Origin: Alphaproteobacteria bacterium
GTDB taxonomy: Bacteria > Pseudomonadota > Alphaproteobacteria > Micavibrionales > Micavibrionaceae
Direction of reading: 5' to 3'
DNA: 34,973 nt
Assembly: GCA_023140215.1 (NCBI GenBank)
Contig: JAGLMC010000012.1
Span: 1 to 34,973, forward strand
Shown here in pieces: positions 22,777-32,136 of this stretch. Position numbers and translations under genes: made by a program. The notes under the pieces are model-generated. The model did not search any database. It worked only from the letters and a program-made list of their open reading frames with translations, and was not told the origin of the DNA. Numbering within the stretch: position 1 is the first letter of the stretch; the number at the start of each line of letters is the position of its first letter.

Positions 22777-23658
22777 TTGTTAACTCAGTTTTGGAATAAT
22801 AGAAAGAAATTTCCGATATTTTTTTTACTTGGATCACTTGCAATAGCTCTTAGTGGTTGCAGTGGTTGGACATGGCCGGAATGGGCTACATTGGATAATG
22901 ATCCCTTTACTTTTATTAGTGAAGAAAAAAAATCATCTACACCACCACCTCCAATTGTTATCCCTGAAAATTCACCAGATCAAAATATAGAGCAACTAAA
23001 TTTAATGCCTACCAGTACTATGGGATTAAATCTTGATACTTATTTCGCTCAGGATATAAAAGATTCTGAAACTCGTATGCAACGCATGGAAAATGCTCTT
23101 ATAGCAATACATAAAGATCTTCAAAATATAAGCCTTGAGATCAAACAACCATATACAGCCATACATGAACCACAGCAAATCACATCACCGGTTAACTATC
23201 CTGTATCACAAACTATAACTAATGCATCAGATCTTATACCAGAGCTTCCAATTCAAAATTATGCGGCAAAATCCATCGGTCACAATGTTAACCCTGGAGC
23301 GCAAACAACAGATCAATTCTCTAATAATAATCATGTTTTTGCCACAGGTATTAGAGTTGGTGAACATAGCGACAAAATACGTATAGTGTTTGATATAAGC
23401 AAAAAAATAAATTTTTCTGTTGATCTGGATAATAATGAAAATCTATTAATTATTGAACTTTCTGATGCTAAATGGAAAGCACCAAATCATGCACGTTTTC
23501 CCAAAATGCCACTCCTTGAATCGTATAAAATTACTCAAACAGGAAATAATTCTATGGCTGTGATTCAACTTAAAAAAGAATCAAGAATTTTAAAACAACA
23601 ACAAATTCCAGCACTCTCCGGCTCAGGAAAACGAATTTATATTGATCTACAAAAATAG
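22777..23658 (+). CDS. AMIN-domain lipoprotein of the fibre locus
   Basis: A 293-residue probable lipoprotein. The lipobox is LSGC with Cys28 after a hydrophobic stretch (about 12-26). A proline-rich linker follows (PPPPIVIPENSP), then a short helical, possibly coiled-coil segment (about 86-120), a polar linker, and a C-terminal AMIN domain at about 187-293 that starts with RVGEHSDKIRIVFDISK and ends with GKRIYIDLQK. This is the same domain as at the C terminus of the usher-like protein and the N terminus of the amidase. The start is a TTG with TAGG nine bases upstream; no in-frame ATG or GTG fits the signal peptide. It lies 222 bases after the usher gene on the same strand. A link between usher and cell wall is inference. 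Confidence 0.78.
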   Translation: MLTQFWNNRKKFPIFFLLGSLAIALSGCSGWTWPEWATLDNDPFTFISEEKKSSTPPPPIVIPENSPDQNIEQLNLMPTSTMGLNLDTYFAQDIKDSETRMQRMENALIAIHKDLQNISLEIKQPYTAIHEPQQITSPVNYPVSQTITNASDLIPELPIQNYAAKSIGHNVNPGAQTTDQFSNNNHVFATGIRVGEHSDKIRIVFDISKKINFSVDLDNNENLLIIELSDAKWKAPNHARFPKMPLLESYKITQTGNNSMAVIQLKKESRILKQQQIPALSGSGKRIYIDLQK

Positions 23659-24115
23659 ATATTATATTGATTGCACTTTCCTCAGATTATGAAAAAATCA
23701 ATGCTGCAATTTTTAGATAAAATTAAAAACTATAAAATTTATTAATACCAAAAATGTAATGCTTTCTATCAATAAACAAACTCAAATTACATATAATTTA
23801 TTTAAAACATACAATTTATAAAAAACCATACTTATCAACAAAAATAGAAAAAATTAATCAGTATTTATTAAGATAAAAAAATCATACATAACTTCATTTT
23901 AAAACTTTAATTATAGTGCATCGCACCAATATAAATAATAGCTATTAACCTCGCAATTAATTACTGACAGCAGGTTATAGCTTGTTTAACGATGTAAATA
24001 AACTATGTCTTTTTAAGTATTCTATATGAAATAAAATCATAGTATTTATGCAGAATTTATTATATTGTCGCTACACTTTAATAGTGATTAATTATAAAAT
24101 TTCACATTTAAGTAA
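23659..24115. other. Long AT-rich spacer before the NAD-GDH gene
   Basis: About 457 bases of very AT-rich DNA without a credible ORF. An inverted repeat ATTGCA...TGCAAT followed by TTTT (around 23675-23717) is too loose to call a terminator. Several TAAAAT and TATAAA-like stretches near 24060-24105 could be -10 elements of the GDH promoter but no matching -35 stands out. I see no repeat, RNA gene or mobile-element remnant here. Confidence 0.5.
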
Positions 24116-27100
24116 ATGCAATTTTATATAAACAAAGATAGTGATGTACCAATGTCTAAAGATCTAGTTTCCAAATCTATAAAAGCTCTTCCTGCAAAAG
24201 CGTCAGCTACAGGGAAAATGCTGCTTAAATTGCTTAAAGAAAATATTTCACATGAAGATATAAAACACTTTGATTCAGATTTATTTACAAAAATGAGCAA
24301 TTCACATTGGAATCTTTCTAAAAGAAAAGAGCCAGGACAATCAGATCTACATATTTATCGTCACATAACAACCAATCAAAAATTTAGAAAAACAATTATT
24401 GATATTATTAGTGATGATATGGCATTTCTTGTTGATTCTATCGTTGCTGAAATTAATAGAAATAATTTACTAATTGATTTTATTATTCATCCAATTTTAT
24501 ATACAAAATATGATTCTGCTGGAAATTTATTAAACCTCTCCCAAAAGCCTAAAGATGGCTATATAGGACAATCACATGTTCATATTCATATTGCAGAAAT
24601 TATTTCCAATAAAAGATTAATTGAACTTGAGAAAGGTCTTTATACAGCTATAAATGATGTCTTTTTTGCCAACCGTGATTGGAAAGCAATGCTTGAAAGA
24701 TTGAAAGAAACTAAAAAAGAACTCGCTGTTGCAAATATCAAAGAAAATAAAAAAGAATCAAACAAGTACTGTGACTTTCTTAATTATCTGTATAAAAGTA
24801 ATTTCACTTTGCTTGGTTATAGAGAATATAAATTTTCTGAAGATAAAAATGGAGTTAATAGTAAAATAGTAAAAGGTAAAAGCTTAGGACTTTTACATGA
24901 CGAAATTTTGCCTGCCTACATAAGTGAAGATTCGGAAGGTCTTCCAAGAAATCTTCAAAAACTGCGTCATAATTTACCTCCGGTTTCTGTTTCAAAAACA
25001 AATAGACTCTCCACAGTACACAGAAGCGTTCCAATGGATGCAATCGCTATAAAAACTTATGACTCTAAGGGTAAAGTTATAGGAGAAAGGCTTTTTCTTG
25101 GATTGTTTACTTCTGTTACATATTCTCGAAGCGTGCGTGATGTTCCTTTATTGCGTGAAAAAATCGAAGAAATTATTGAACTCTCCGGATTTCTTAAGCA
25201 TTCGCATGATCGTAGAGAAATTCGCCATATACTTGAAAAATATCCTCGTGACGAGCTTTTTCAAATATCAAATCAGGAACTTTATAAGATTTGCATAGAT
25301 ATTTTACGTCTGCAAGAACGCCAGAGAATAGCAATTTTTATTCGAAAAGATCCATTTAAACGATACATTTCATGTCTGGTTTATATTCCACGAGATCGTT
25401 TTAAAACAAGTCTTAGAAAACGTATAGGTAAAATTCTTGAAAAAGAATTAACTGGAACTCTTTCAAATTTTTATACAAGTCTTGATGATACTCTTTTTGC
25501 CCGAGTTATGTTTATGATCAATGTCAGTCAAAAAACACCACCAAAATTTGATCCGGAAAAAATTCAAACTATAATTCAAAAAGCTGGCCAAACCTGGCAA
25601 GAACGTCTTGAAGAAGCCCTTTCAAAAACACTCGAAGATGAGCAAGAAATTAAAAATATTACTCTTAAATATGGTGAAGCATTTCCTATTGAATATACAT
25701 CTTATTATCAGGCTATAGATTCCATATTCGATATTAAAAAACTTGAAGCTGCCCTTACAAATCAACAATTAGAAGTAAATCTGTATCAAACAAATGCTCT
25801 TGAAAAACATCAATTCCAATTTAAAGTTTATAATCCGGGAAGCCCTATTAACCTTTCAGATGTAATCCCCATACTTGATGATATGGGACTACGTGCAATA
25901 TCAGAACTTCCTTTCAAAATTACACCTGCAAATGAAGAAACTCCAATTTGGATTCATGACTTTTTACTTGAAACATCCGAAATAAATAAACCTGTTGTTA
26001 TTAATAAAATAAAAAACAAATTTGAAACCTCTTTTACCAAAATTTGGTATAAGAAAATAGACAGTGACGCTCTTAATGCTCTTGTTCTTAGCGCGGCTAT
26101 GGACTGGGATGAGACAATTATTTTACGAAGCTATGTCCGTTATCTTAAACAAATTAATTATCCTTTTGGACGTTTATTTATTGAAAAAACACTTATACAA
26201 TATCCTGAAATAACACGATTAATCATAGATTATTTCAAGGCACTGCATGATCCTTTATGTGTTTCAGAATCAGAAAAGAATGCTGTAAAATATATTTCTG
26301 CTATAGAAGAAAAGATGAAGTCTGTTATATCTCTAGATCAAGATAGAATTTTACACAGTATTCTTAATCTGGTTCAATCAACTCTTCGTACAAATTATTT
26401 TCTACGTGATGAAAACGGAGAAAGAAAACCATGTTTTGCTATCAAGCTGGATAGTAAAAATATATACGATTTACCTGCGCCAAAACCATTTTGTGAAACT
26501 TTTGTTTATTCACGACGTGTAGAAGCCATTCATTTACGCGGTGATAAAATTGCTCGTGGTGGTTTACGTTGGTCAGATAGACATGAAGATTACAGAACAG
26601 AAATTCTTGGACTAATGAAAGCACAAATGGTCAAAAATGCTGTAATTATACCGACTGGTTCAAAAGGTGGTTTCGTTGTAAAAACATCAATTAATGAAAA
26701 AGATAAGTACATTGAAGAAGGTATAGAGTGTTATAAAATATTCCTTCGTGGCATACTTGATATTACTGATAATCGTAAGGGTAATAAAATTATTCCACCA
26801 AAAAATGTTGTTCGACGTGATGGAAACGATCCATATCTTGTTGTTGCTGCTGATAAAGGAACGGCTGTTTTTTCTGATATAGCCAATAACTTGTCACAAG
26901 AATATGATTTTTGGCTAGATGATGCTTTTGCCTCTGGAGGTTCTGCCGGTTATGATCACAAAGAGATGGGTATTACAGCGCGCGGAGCATGGGAATCAGT
27001 TAAACTTCATTTCCGTCAACTCAATCATAATATACAAGAACAAGATTTTGATGTCGTTGGTATCGGAGATATGAGTGGAGATGTTTTTGGTAACGGACTT

Positions 27101-28951
27101 GTCTTATCAAAACATATAAAAATGATTGGTGCGTTTAATCATTTACACATTTTCTGTGATCCTGATCCTGATCCTAAATCCAGCTTTAAAGAACGAAAAA
27201 AGCTTTTTGATAATGTACAAGGATGGGATCATTATGATACCAAAAAATTATCTAAGGGGGGTCGTATATTTTCACGCAGCGATAAGGTGTTAACACTTAC
27301 TCCTGAAATTCGTAAACGCTTTGATATTAATAAATCAAAAATATCTCCATTAGAATTAATTAATGCCCTGTTAAAAGCACGCACAGATCTTTTGTGGTTC
27401 GGTGGAATTGGAACTTACGTTAAATCTTCAAATGAAACAGATGCAGATGTAGGAGATAAAGCTAATGACAGTCTACGCATTAACGCTACCCAGTTACGCG
27501 CAAAAGTTATTGGTGAGGGCGCAAATTTAGGCGTAACTCAACTTGGCCGTATTGAGTTTTCTAAAAAAGGTGGAATGATAAATACTGACTTCCTTGATAA
27601 CTCTGGCGGTGTTGATTCTTCAGATCATGAAGTAAATATTAAAATTATGTTTACAGACATTATGAGCCAAAAAACACATAATATAAATATTGATGAACGA
27701 AACAAGTTACTTAAATCTATGACAGAAGAAGTTATAGAACACGTTTTAAATAATAATTATCAGCAAGCACAAGCCATAAGTATGGCAGAAATGCATTCAT
27801 ATAAGAATATAAAATTACAATCAGAACTTATTCAAGATCTTGAACGTAATTACGGTCTTGATCGTGCTGTTGAATATCTCCCTGATCAGGAAACAATTGA
27901 ACGAAGACTCGCTAAAGGTAAAGGACTTACACGTCCGGAACTGTGTGTGCTTTTATCTTATGCAAAAATTACATTCACAAAAAATCTCATGAAAAGTAAT
28001 ATTCCAGATAATCCTGATATAAAAATTTGGCTTACTAATTACTTCCCCAAACCATTACAGAAAAAATATAATACAGAAATCATGCGCCATCGACTTGCTC
28101 GTGAAATTATATCTACTACCATAGCAAATTCACTCATAAATCGCATGGGGCCAACATTTATAAAATCAACCATAGATAAAACCGGAGCAAGCTGCGCAAA
28201 AATCACACAGGCATATATCATAGTACGTGAAATATTTGATTTACCTCAGCTATGCGCTTCAATTGAAGCTATGGATAATAAAGTCCATGCAAAAATACAG
28301 CTCAAAGCAATAAATGAAATTACCAAACTTTTTGAATACGCTATTCATTGGTTCTTAACCCTTCCAGAGAGTAATCTTAACATTAAGCGCAATATTCAAG
28401 ATTATGCTCAAAACGTAAAAGAATTACGTGAAAATATAAATAATCTCCTTACAGACAGCTTGAAATTAACAACCTCACAACGCACCCAAACCGGTGAACA
28501 TGATGGATTACCAAAACAACTTGCGCATCAAATTGCTATTCTTCCAGCTTTATCATCTGCTTGTGATATTATACATATTAGCCTTAAAAAGAAAATGGCT
28601 TTACAAGATACGGCACGTACTTATTTTGCTCTTGGTGAATATTTCAACTTTGATTGGCTTCGTCAACAAACAAACTTTTTAAGCTCGGAAAATGATTGGT
28701 ATAACAAAGCTACAGAAGGGCTTATAGACCAACTTTATAATTGTCAGGCTAACCTTACAGCTTGTATTTTAAAAGATACTAATGCGCATAATGGTAACAA
28801 TAAGGATACACTAATGAAGTGGGTTGAAAAAAATAAACAGCAAGTACAACAACTCAAATCCTTTTTCAAAGATATAAAACGTAATGATAATATTGATCTT
28901 CCAATTCTTGTAATTGCAGAACAACGATTACGAAATCTTTATTCCAGATAG
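24116..28951 (+). CDS. gdhB: NAD-specific glutamate dehydrogenase, large (about 180 kDa) type
   Basis: Oxidative deamination of L-glutamate to 2-oxoglutarate and ammonia with NAD+, linking amino-acid catabolism to the TCA cycle; cytoplasmic, usually a large oligomer. The 1611-residue length matches the L-GDH180 family. N-terminal ACT-like regulatory segments precede the catalytic part. From about residue 795 the family blocks are seen: EAIHLRGDKIARGGLRWSDR, LMKAQMVKNAVIIPTGSKGGFV (positions about 835-855, with the catalytic lysine region), DGNDPYLVVAADKGTA, DDAFASGGSAGYDHK, GIGDMSGDVFGNG, and LRAKVIGEGANLGVTQLGR. The start may be ATG 24116 or ATG 24152; neither has a strong ribosome binding site. 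A monocistronic gene by position, convergent with the Sel1-repeat gene 30 bases away. Confidence 0.95.
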   Translation: MQFYINKDSDVPMSKDLVSKSIKALPAKASATGKMLLKLLKENISHEDIKHFDSDLFTKMSNSHWNLSKRKEPGQSDLHIYRHITTNQKFRKTIIDIISDDMAFLVDSIVAEINRNNLLIDFIIHPILYTKYDSAGNLLNLSQKPKDGYIGQSHVHIHIAEIISNKRLIELEKGLYTAINDVFFANRDWKAMLERLKETKKELAVANIKENKKESNKYCDFLNYLYKSNFTLLGYREYKFSEDKNGVNSKIVKGKSLGLLHDEILPAYISEDSEGLPRNLQKLRHNLPPVSVSKTNRLSTVHRSVPMDAIAIKTYDSKGKVIGERLFLGLFTSVTYSRSVRDVPLLREKIEEIIELSGFLKHSHDRREIRHILEKYPRDELFQISNQELYKICIDILRLQERQRIAIFIRKDPFKRYISCLVYIPRDRFKTSLRKRIGKILEKELTGTLSNFYTSLDDTLFARVMFMINVSQKTPPKFDPEKIQTIIQKAGQTWQERLEEALSKTLEDEQEIKNITLKYGEAFPIEYTSYYQAIDSIFDIKKLEAALTNQQLEVNLYQTNALEKHQFQFKVYNPGSPINLSDVIPILDDMGLRAISELPFKITPANEETPIWIHDFLLETSEINKPVVINKIKNKFETSFTKIWYKKIDSDALNALVLSAAMDWDETIILRSYVRYLKQINYPFGRLFIEKTLIQYPEITRLIIDYFKALHDPLCVSESEKNAVKYISAIEEKMKSVISLDQDRILHSILNLVQSTLRTNYFLRDENGERKPCFAIKLDSKNIYDLPAPKPFCETFVYSRRVEAIHLRGDKIARGGLRWSDRHEDYRTEILGLMKAQMVKNAVIIPTGSKGGFVVKTSINEKDKYIEEGIECYKIFLRGILDITDNRKGNKIIPPKNVVRRDGNDPYLVVAADKGTAVFSDIANNLSQEYDFWLDDAFASGGSAGYDHKEMGITARGAWESVKLHFRQLNHNIQEQDFDVVGIGDMSGDVFGNGLVLSKHIKMIGAFNHLHIFCDPDPDPKSSFKERKKLFDNVQGWDHYDTKKLSKGGRIFSRSDKVLTLTPEIRKRFDINKSKISPLELINALLKARTDLLWFGGIGTYVKSSNETDADVGDKANDSLRINATQLRAKVIGEGANLGVTQLGRIEFSKKGGMINTDFLDNSGGVDSSDHEVNIKIMFTDIMSQKTHNINIDERNKLLKSMTEEVIEHVLNNNYQQAQAISMAEMHSYKNIKLQSELIQDLERNYGLDRAVEYLPDQETIERRLAKGKGLTRPELCVLLSYAKITFTKNLMKSNIPDNPDIKIWLTNYFPKPLQKKYNTEIMRHRLAREIISTTIANSLINRMGPTFIKSTIDKTGASCAKITQAYIIVREIFDLPQLCASIEAMDNKVHAKIQLKAINEITKLFEYAIHWFLTLPESNLNIKRNIQDYAQNVKELRENINNLLTDSLKLTTSQRTQTGEHDGLPKQLAHQIAILPALSSACDIIHISLKKKMALQDTARTYFALGEYFNFDWLRQQTNFLSSENDWYNKATEGLIDQLYNCQANLTACILKDTNAHNGNNKDTLMKWVEKNKQQVQQLKSFFKDIKRNDNIDLPILVIAEQRLRNLYSR

Positions 28952-28981
28952 AACCTTCTAAACAAAAGACATAAAGCACCT

Positions 28982-31498
28982 TTACTTAAATTTTTGTAGT
29001 CGTTCTTTAGCTTTTTGACTACCGGAAGCACTTGCTTTTTTTAACCAATAAATACTTTTATCTTTGGATTCTTCAACCATATATCCTGAAATATATAAAT
29101 TAGCTAATTCTATCATGGACGGTATATGACCATTTTCCGCACTTTTATTAAGCCAATATATTGCTTTACTACTATCTTCCCTAGTCTTTGCTTTGTTAAA
29201 ATAAAAATTTGTTAACCAGCTAATAGCAGTACTATTTTTATTATCCGCAAATTTTTCTATAACTGATATTGCATGATTTCGTTTATCCGGCTTTTCTGCA
29301 AGAGATGAATTTAATATAGCAAATGCTATTCTCATTTTATCTTCATCTGTTTCTGCTTTTTTTCCAGCCAATATAGTAAACCACTTTTCCGCATTATTAA
29401 CATCTTGCGGCGCTCCATTTTTTCCTTCCATGTAAGAATCTGCAACTTTTAGTATTTCACCCGGCATACAAGGATATGATTCTACAGCTTTTGTGAACCA
29501 TTTTTTTGCTTTTTGCTCGTTTTTCTCTTGTATCCATCCATCAGATGAATAACCACCAGCTAGTCTAAGCATAGCTTCAACAACGTTACGTTTTCCGGCG
29601 ATCTCCAGAATATGTATAGCTTCATTTTCTTTGTGTTGCTGTATTTTAATTTCTGCAATATCCATATAAGCAGAAACTTTTCCATTTTTAGCGGCTTTAA
29701 ATAAATGCTCCTCAGCTTTACTGAACTCTCCTTGTCTCATAAAAAACTTCCCAAGTTTATTATGAGCGCCCGGATGCCCCATTTGAGCTGCTATATTTAA
29801 TAATTCTTGTCCACGTTTAATATCTTTTTTGACAAGCTCTCCTTCTATATAGAGATTCCCAAGAAATGCATGACCATTATATTTATTATTTTCTTTTTTA
29901 TCCGTCTCAATAGTTTTATTAAACCAATAATTAGAAAGTTTATTATTTCCTGTTTTTTGATAATAAACACCAAGTAAAATCATTGCTTCTGGAATTTGCT
30001 TTATAGCAATTAATCTCTCTAATGAAGCTTTCAATTCTCCACTATCATCATATGGATAAACTAAAAGTTTGTCATAGGCCGCTTTTAGGAAAGGTTCTTC
30101 ACTATAATAATTAATTTGATCTGCCCAAAATTCTATTTTTTTATCGTCATATTCCTTACCGATACTACATTCATAAGCTTGTTTCATAGCTTTCATAGCT
30201 GCTTTTTTACCATTACTGGCAGCAAGTCTATAATAGCGTAAAGCTTTAGTGGGGGCGCGGTCTGTACCAATACCGTAACGATATGCATCTCCAAGCTTAA
30301 CCAGAGCTTCTCCACTTCCTTTAAGAGATGCTCTTTGATATAAAGAAAAAAGTTTTTCGGGAGGTACATTATCATCTTGCTCATATAATTCAGCAAGCTC
30401 CATTAGTGTATATGACTCAACATTTGGATGTTCTGACGCTTTTTCAAGCCAATACAATCTTTTATTTTTATCAGCTTTTATACCCTCCCATCCTTCATAA
30501 ATTCTTGATAAAAGAACTGCTGCTGCTTTATTATTACGAAGAGAAGATTTCTCCAGCCATTTTATAGCCTTCCCCATTTCATCTTTCTTACCGCTAAAGG
30601 AATGATATTCACCTAAAAGAAACATTGCTCTTTGTGAGCCAAGATCTGCAGCCTCAGTCCAGAGTTGAACAACCCGCTTTTTATCGTTTTCCTTGGCAAT
30701 TCCTTGTATTATAAAATTAGCCAAATAAAGCTTTGCTGTAATATCATCAAGTAATGCAACCTTCTCAAACCATTTTACGCTATAATATTTCGCATTAGGA
30801 ACATTATTCAATTGATTATACATAATGCCCATTATAGTTAAAGCTGAACACTTACCTTGAGCGATATAGTTTAATGCTACATTTTGAGCATTAATAATCA
30901 TGATTTCAATTTCCTTATCACTTACAGGTAATTTTTTTTCATGATAAAGATAAGAAAGCTTTAACATTGCCGATAGTTCTCCAGCAATAATAGCTTTTTT
31001 GTAATGTTCAGCGGCTTTTATATATTCACCTTCTTCAGTTAATAATACGCCATAAATTTTATGCGCTTTTATTTCTCCTGACTTAATAAGACTATCAAGC
31101 AATTCTTTACCCTTACTAATATCTTGAGGGATACCCTTTCCCTTAATTAGCATTTCAGCCTTTGTAAGAAGTGCTTTATTTATTTGATATGCTTTCTTAT
31201 TAACCAGATAATTAATAATATTTAAAACACGCGGATAATTTGGATTTATATTAACGCTGCCATTATAATAAAGCTCTAATAATTCTATGAGCTTTTCAGT
31301 AGACAAATTCATCTGTGCTATCGTTTTCCCACTCCAATTATAAGGATCAACGCTAAGTCTTTCATCCTTAATACAACGTGATGCATAATCAATATCAGGT
31401 GGTAAAATACCAAGATCATAAGCGCGAGCTTTACTAACAGCAAAAAAGCTACTCAATAAAATTATAAAGACAAAAAATGATCTAAAATATTTATGCAT
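28982..31498 (-). CDS. Large Sel1-repeat exported protein of the acetylation operon (AlgK-like role possible)
   Basis: An 838-residue protein with a signal peptide to about residue 26 (ARA|YD). The rest is about 20 Sel1-like alpha-helical repeats of roughly 36 residues (for example TKALRYYRLAASNGKKAAMK, and the C-terminal KAIYWLNKSAENGHIPSMIEL). Sel1/TPR arrays act as protein scaffolds; AlgK of the Pseudomonas alginate system is a Sel1-like outer-membrane lipoprotein that holds the secretion complex together. This protein is nearly twice that size and has no lipobox, so it is at most a functional parallel. It starts two bases after the algF stop, so it is surely co-translated with the acetylation genes. 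Confidence 0.82.
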   Translation of the reverse strand: MHKYFRSFFVFIILLSSFFAVSKARAYDLGILPPDIDYASRCIKDERLSVDPYNWSGKTIAQMNLSTEKLIELLELYYNGSVNINPNYPRVLNIINYLVNKKAYQINKALLTKAEMLIKGKGIPQDISKGKELLDSLIKSGEIKAHKIYGVLLTEEGEYIKAAEHYKKAIIAGELSAMLKLSYLYHEKKLPVSDKEIEIMIINAQNVALNYIAQGKCSALTIMGIMYNQLNNVPNAKYYSVKWFEKVALLDDITAKLYLANFIIQGIAKENDKKRVVQLWTEAADLGSQRAMFLLGEYHSFSGKKDEMGKAIKWLEKSSLRNNKAAAVLLSRIYEGWEGIKADKNKRLYWLEKASEHPNVESYTLMELAELYEQDDNVPPEKLFSLYQRASLKGSGEALVKLGDAYRYGIGTDRAPTKALRYYRLAASNGKKAAMKAMKQAYECSIGKEYDDKKIEFWADQINYYSEEPFLKAAYDKLLVYPYDDSGELKASLERLIAIKQIPEAMILLGVYYQKTGNNKLSNYWFNKTIETDKKENNKYNGHAFLGNLYIEGELVKKDIKRGQELLNIAAQMGHPGAHNKLGKFFMRQGEFSKAEEHLFKAAKNGKVSAYMDIAEIKIQQHKENEAIHILEIAGKRNVVEAMLRLAGGYSSDGWIQEKNEQKAKKWFTKAVESYPCMPGEILKVADSYMEGKNGAPQDVNNAEKWFTILAGKKAETDEDKMRIAFAILNSSLAEKPDKRNHAISVIEKFADNKNSTAISWLTNFYFNKAKTREDSSKAIYWLNKSAENGHIPSMIELANLYISGYMVEESKDKSIYWLKKASASGSQKAKERLQKFK

Positions 31499-31500
31499 TT

Positions 31501-32130
31501 TTATTTCTTAATTTTATTTTCAACAACAAATATCTGATAGGCATCTTTTTTTCCAATAAGAAAAATACTTGTTCCTATTTGTCTTTTTAATGAAATGTCT
31601 TTTAATGTTTTAATTTCTTCACTGGAAGATTTTACAATCAAATCAAAATCAACAGCATTTATTTCACGGGAAATAGATGTGTTAGTAGCAATATTTTCAA
31701 ATATTGTTGCTTTATAACTTGGAGCAAATAAAGAAGCAGAATTTAAATCTGATAAATTATAAAAATACAAAACAGCCTTTGAGGGATTTTCAATTAATGC
31801 GTCATCCATAAGATGAACTTTATTATTTATTAAAATCGCAATTGTATAATATTTACCAGCTTTAATATCTAGTTCTTCTGAATGATCTGCATAATTCAGA
31901 TTTCTTTGTCCTTGTTTAATAATAACAAAATCAGATACAGGAATTTCTTTAATACCGTTTAAAACTACACCATCAAGCTTAACTATAAGATCAGGATCAT
32001 CAGTAATATTAACAATACGCACAAAAGCAGAATCAGCAGGGGGCACCGGTGCATATAACGCTTCTTCACCTGCAATAGCTAAAGGCGAAATAAAAAGAAA
32101 TATGGCTAATATACTCCATAAATTTTTCAT
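31501..32130 (-). CDS. algF: AlgF-like alginate O-acetylation protein
   Basis: A 209-residue periplasmic protein with a signal peptide to about residue 20 (AIA|GE). The opening of the mature part, ALYAPVPPADSAFVRIVN, closely matches that of Pseudomonas AlgF (ALYGP..P.GSAFVRV.N), as do the FYNLSD and EINAVDF segments further on. AlgF is needed to transfer acetyl groups onto the polymer in the periplasm, as part of the AlgIJFX acetylation machinery. AAGGA lies ten bases before the ATG. Six bases separate it from algX and two from the Sel1-repeat gene, so all are in one operon. Confidence 0.88.
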   Translation of the reverse strand: MKNLWSILAIFLFISPLAIAGEEALYAPVPPADSAFVRIVNITDDPDLIVKLDGVVLNGIKEIPVSDFVIIKQGQRNLNYADHSEELDIKAGKYYTIAILINNKVHLMDDALIENPSKAVLYFYNLSDLNSASLFAPSYKATIFENIATNTSISREINAVDFDLIVKSSSEEIKTLKDISLKRQIGTSIFLIGKKDAYQIFVVENKIKK

Positions 32131-32136
32131 GTTTTA

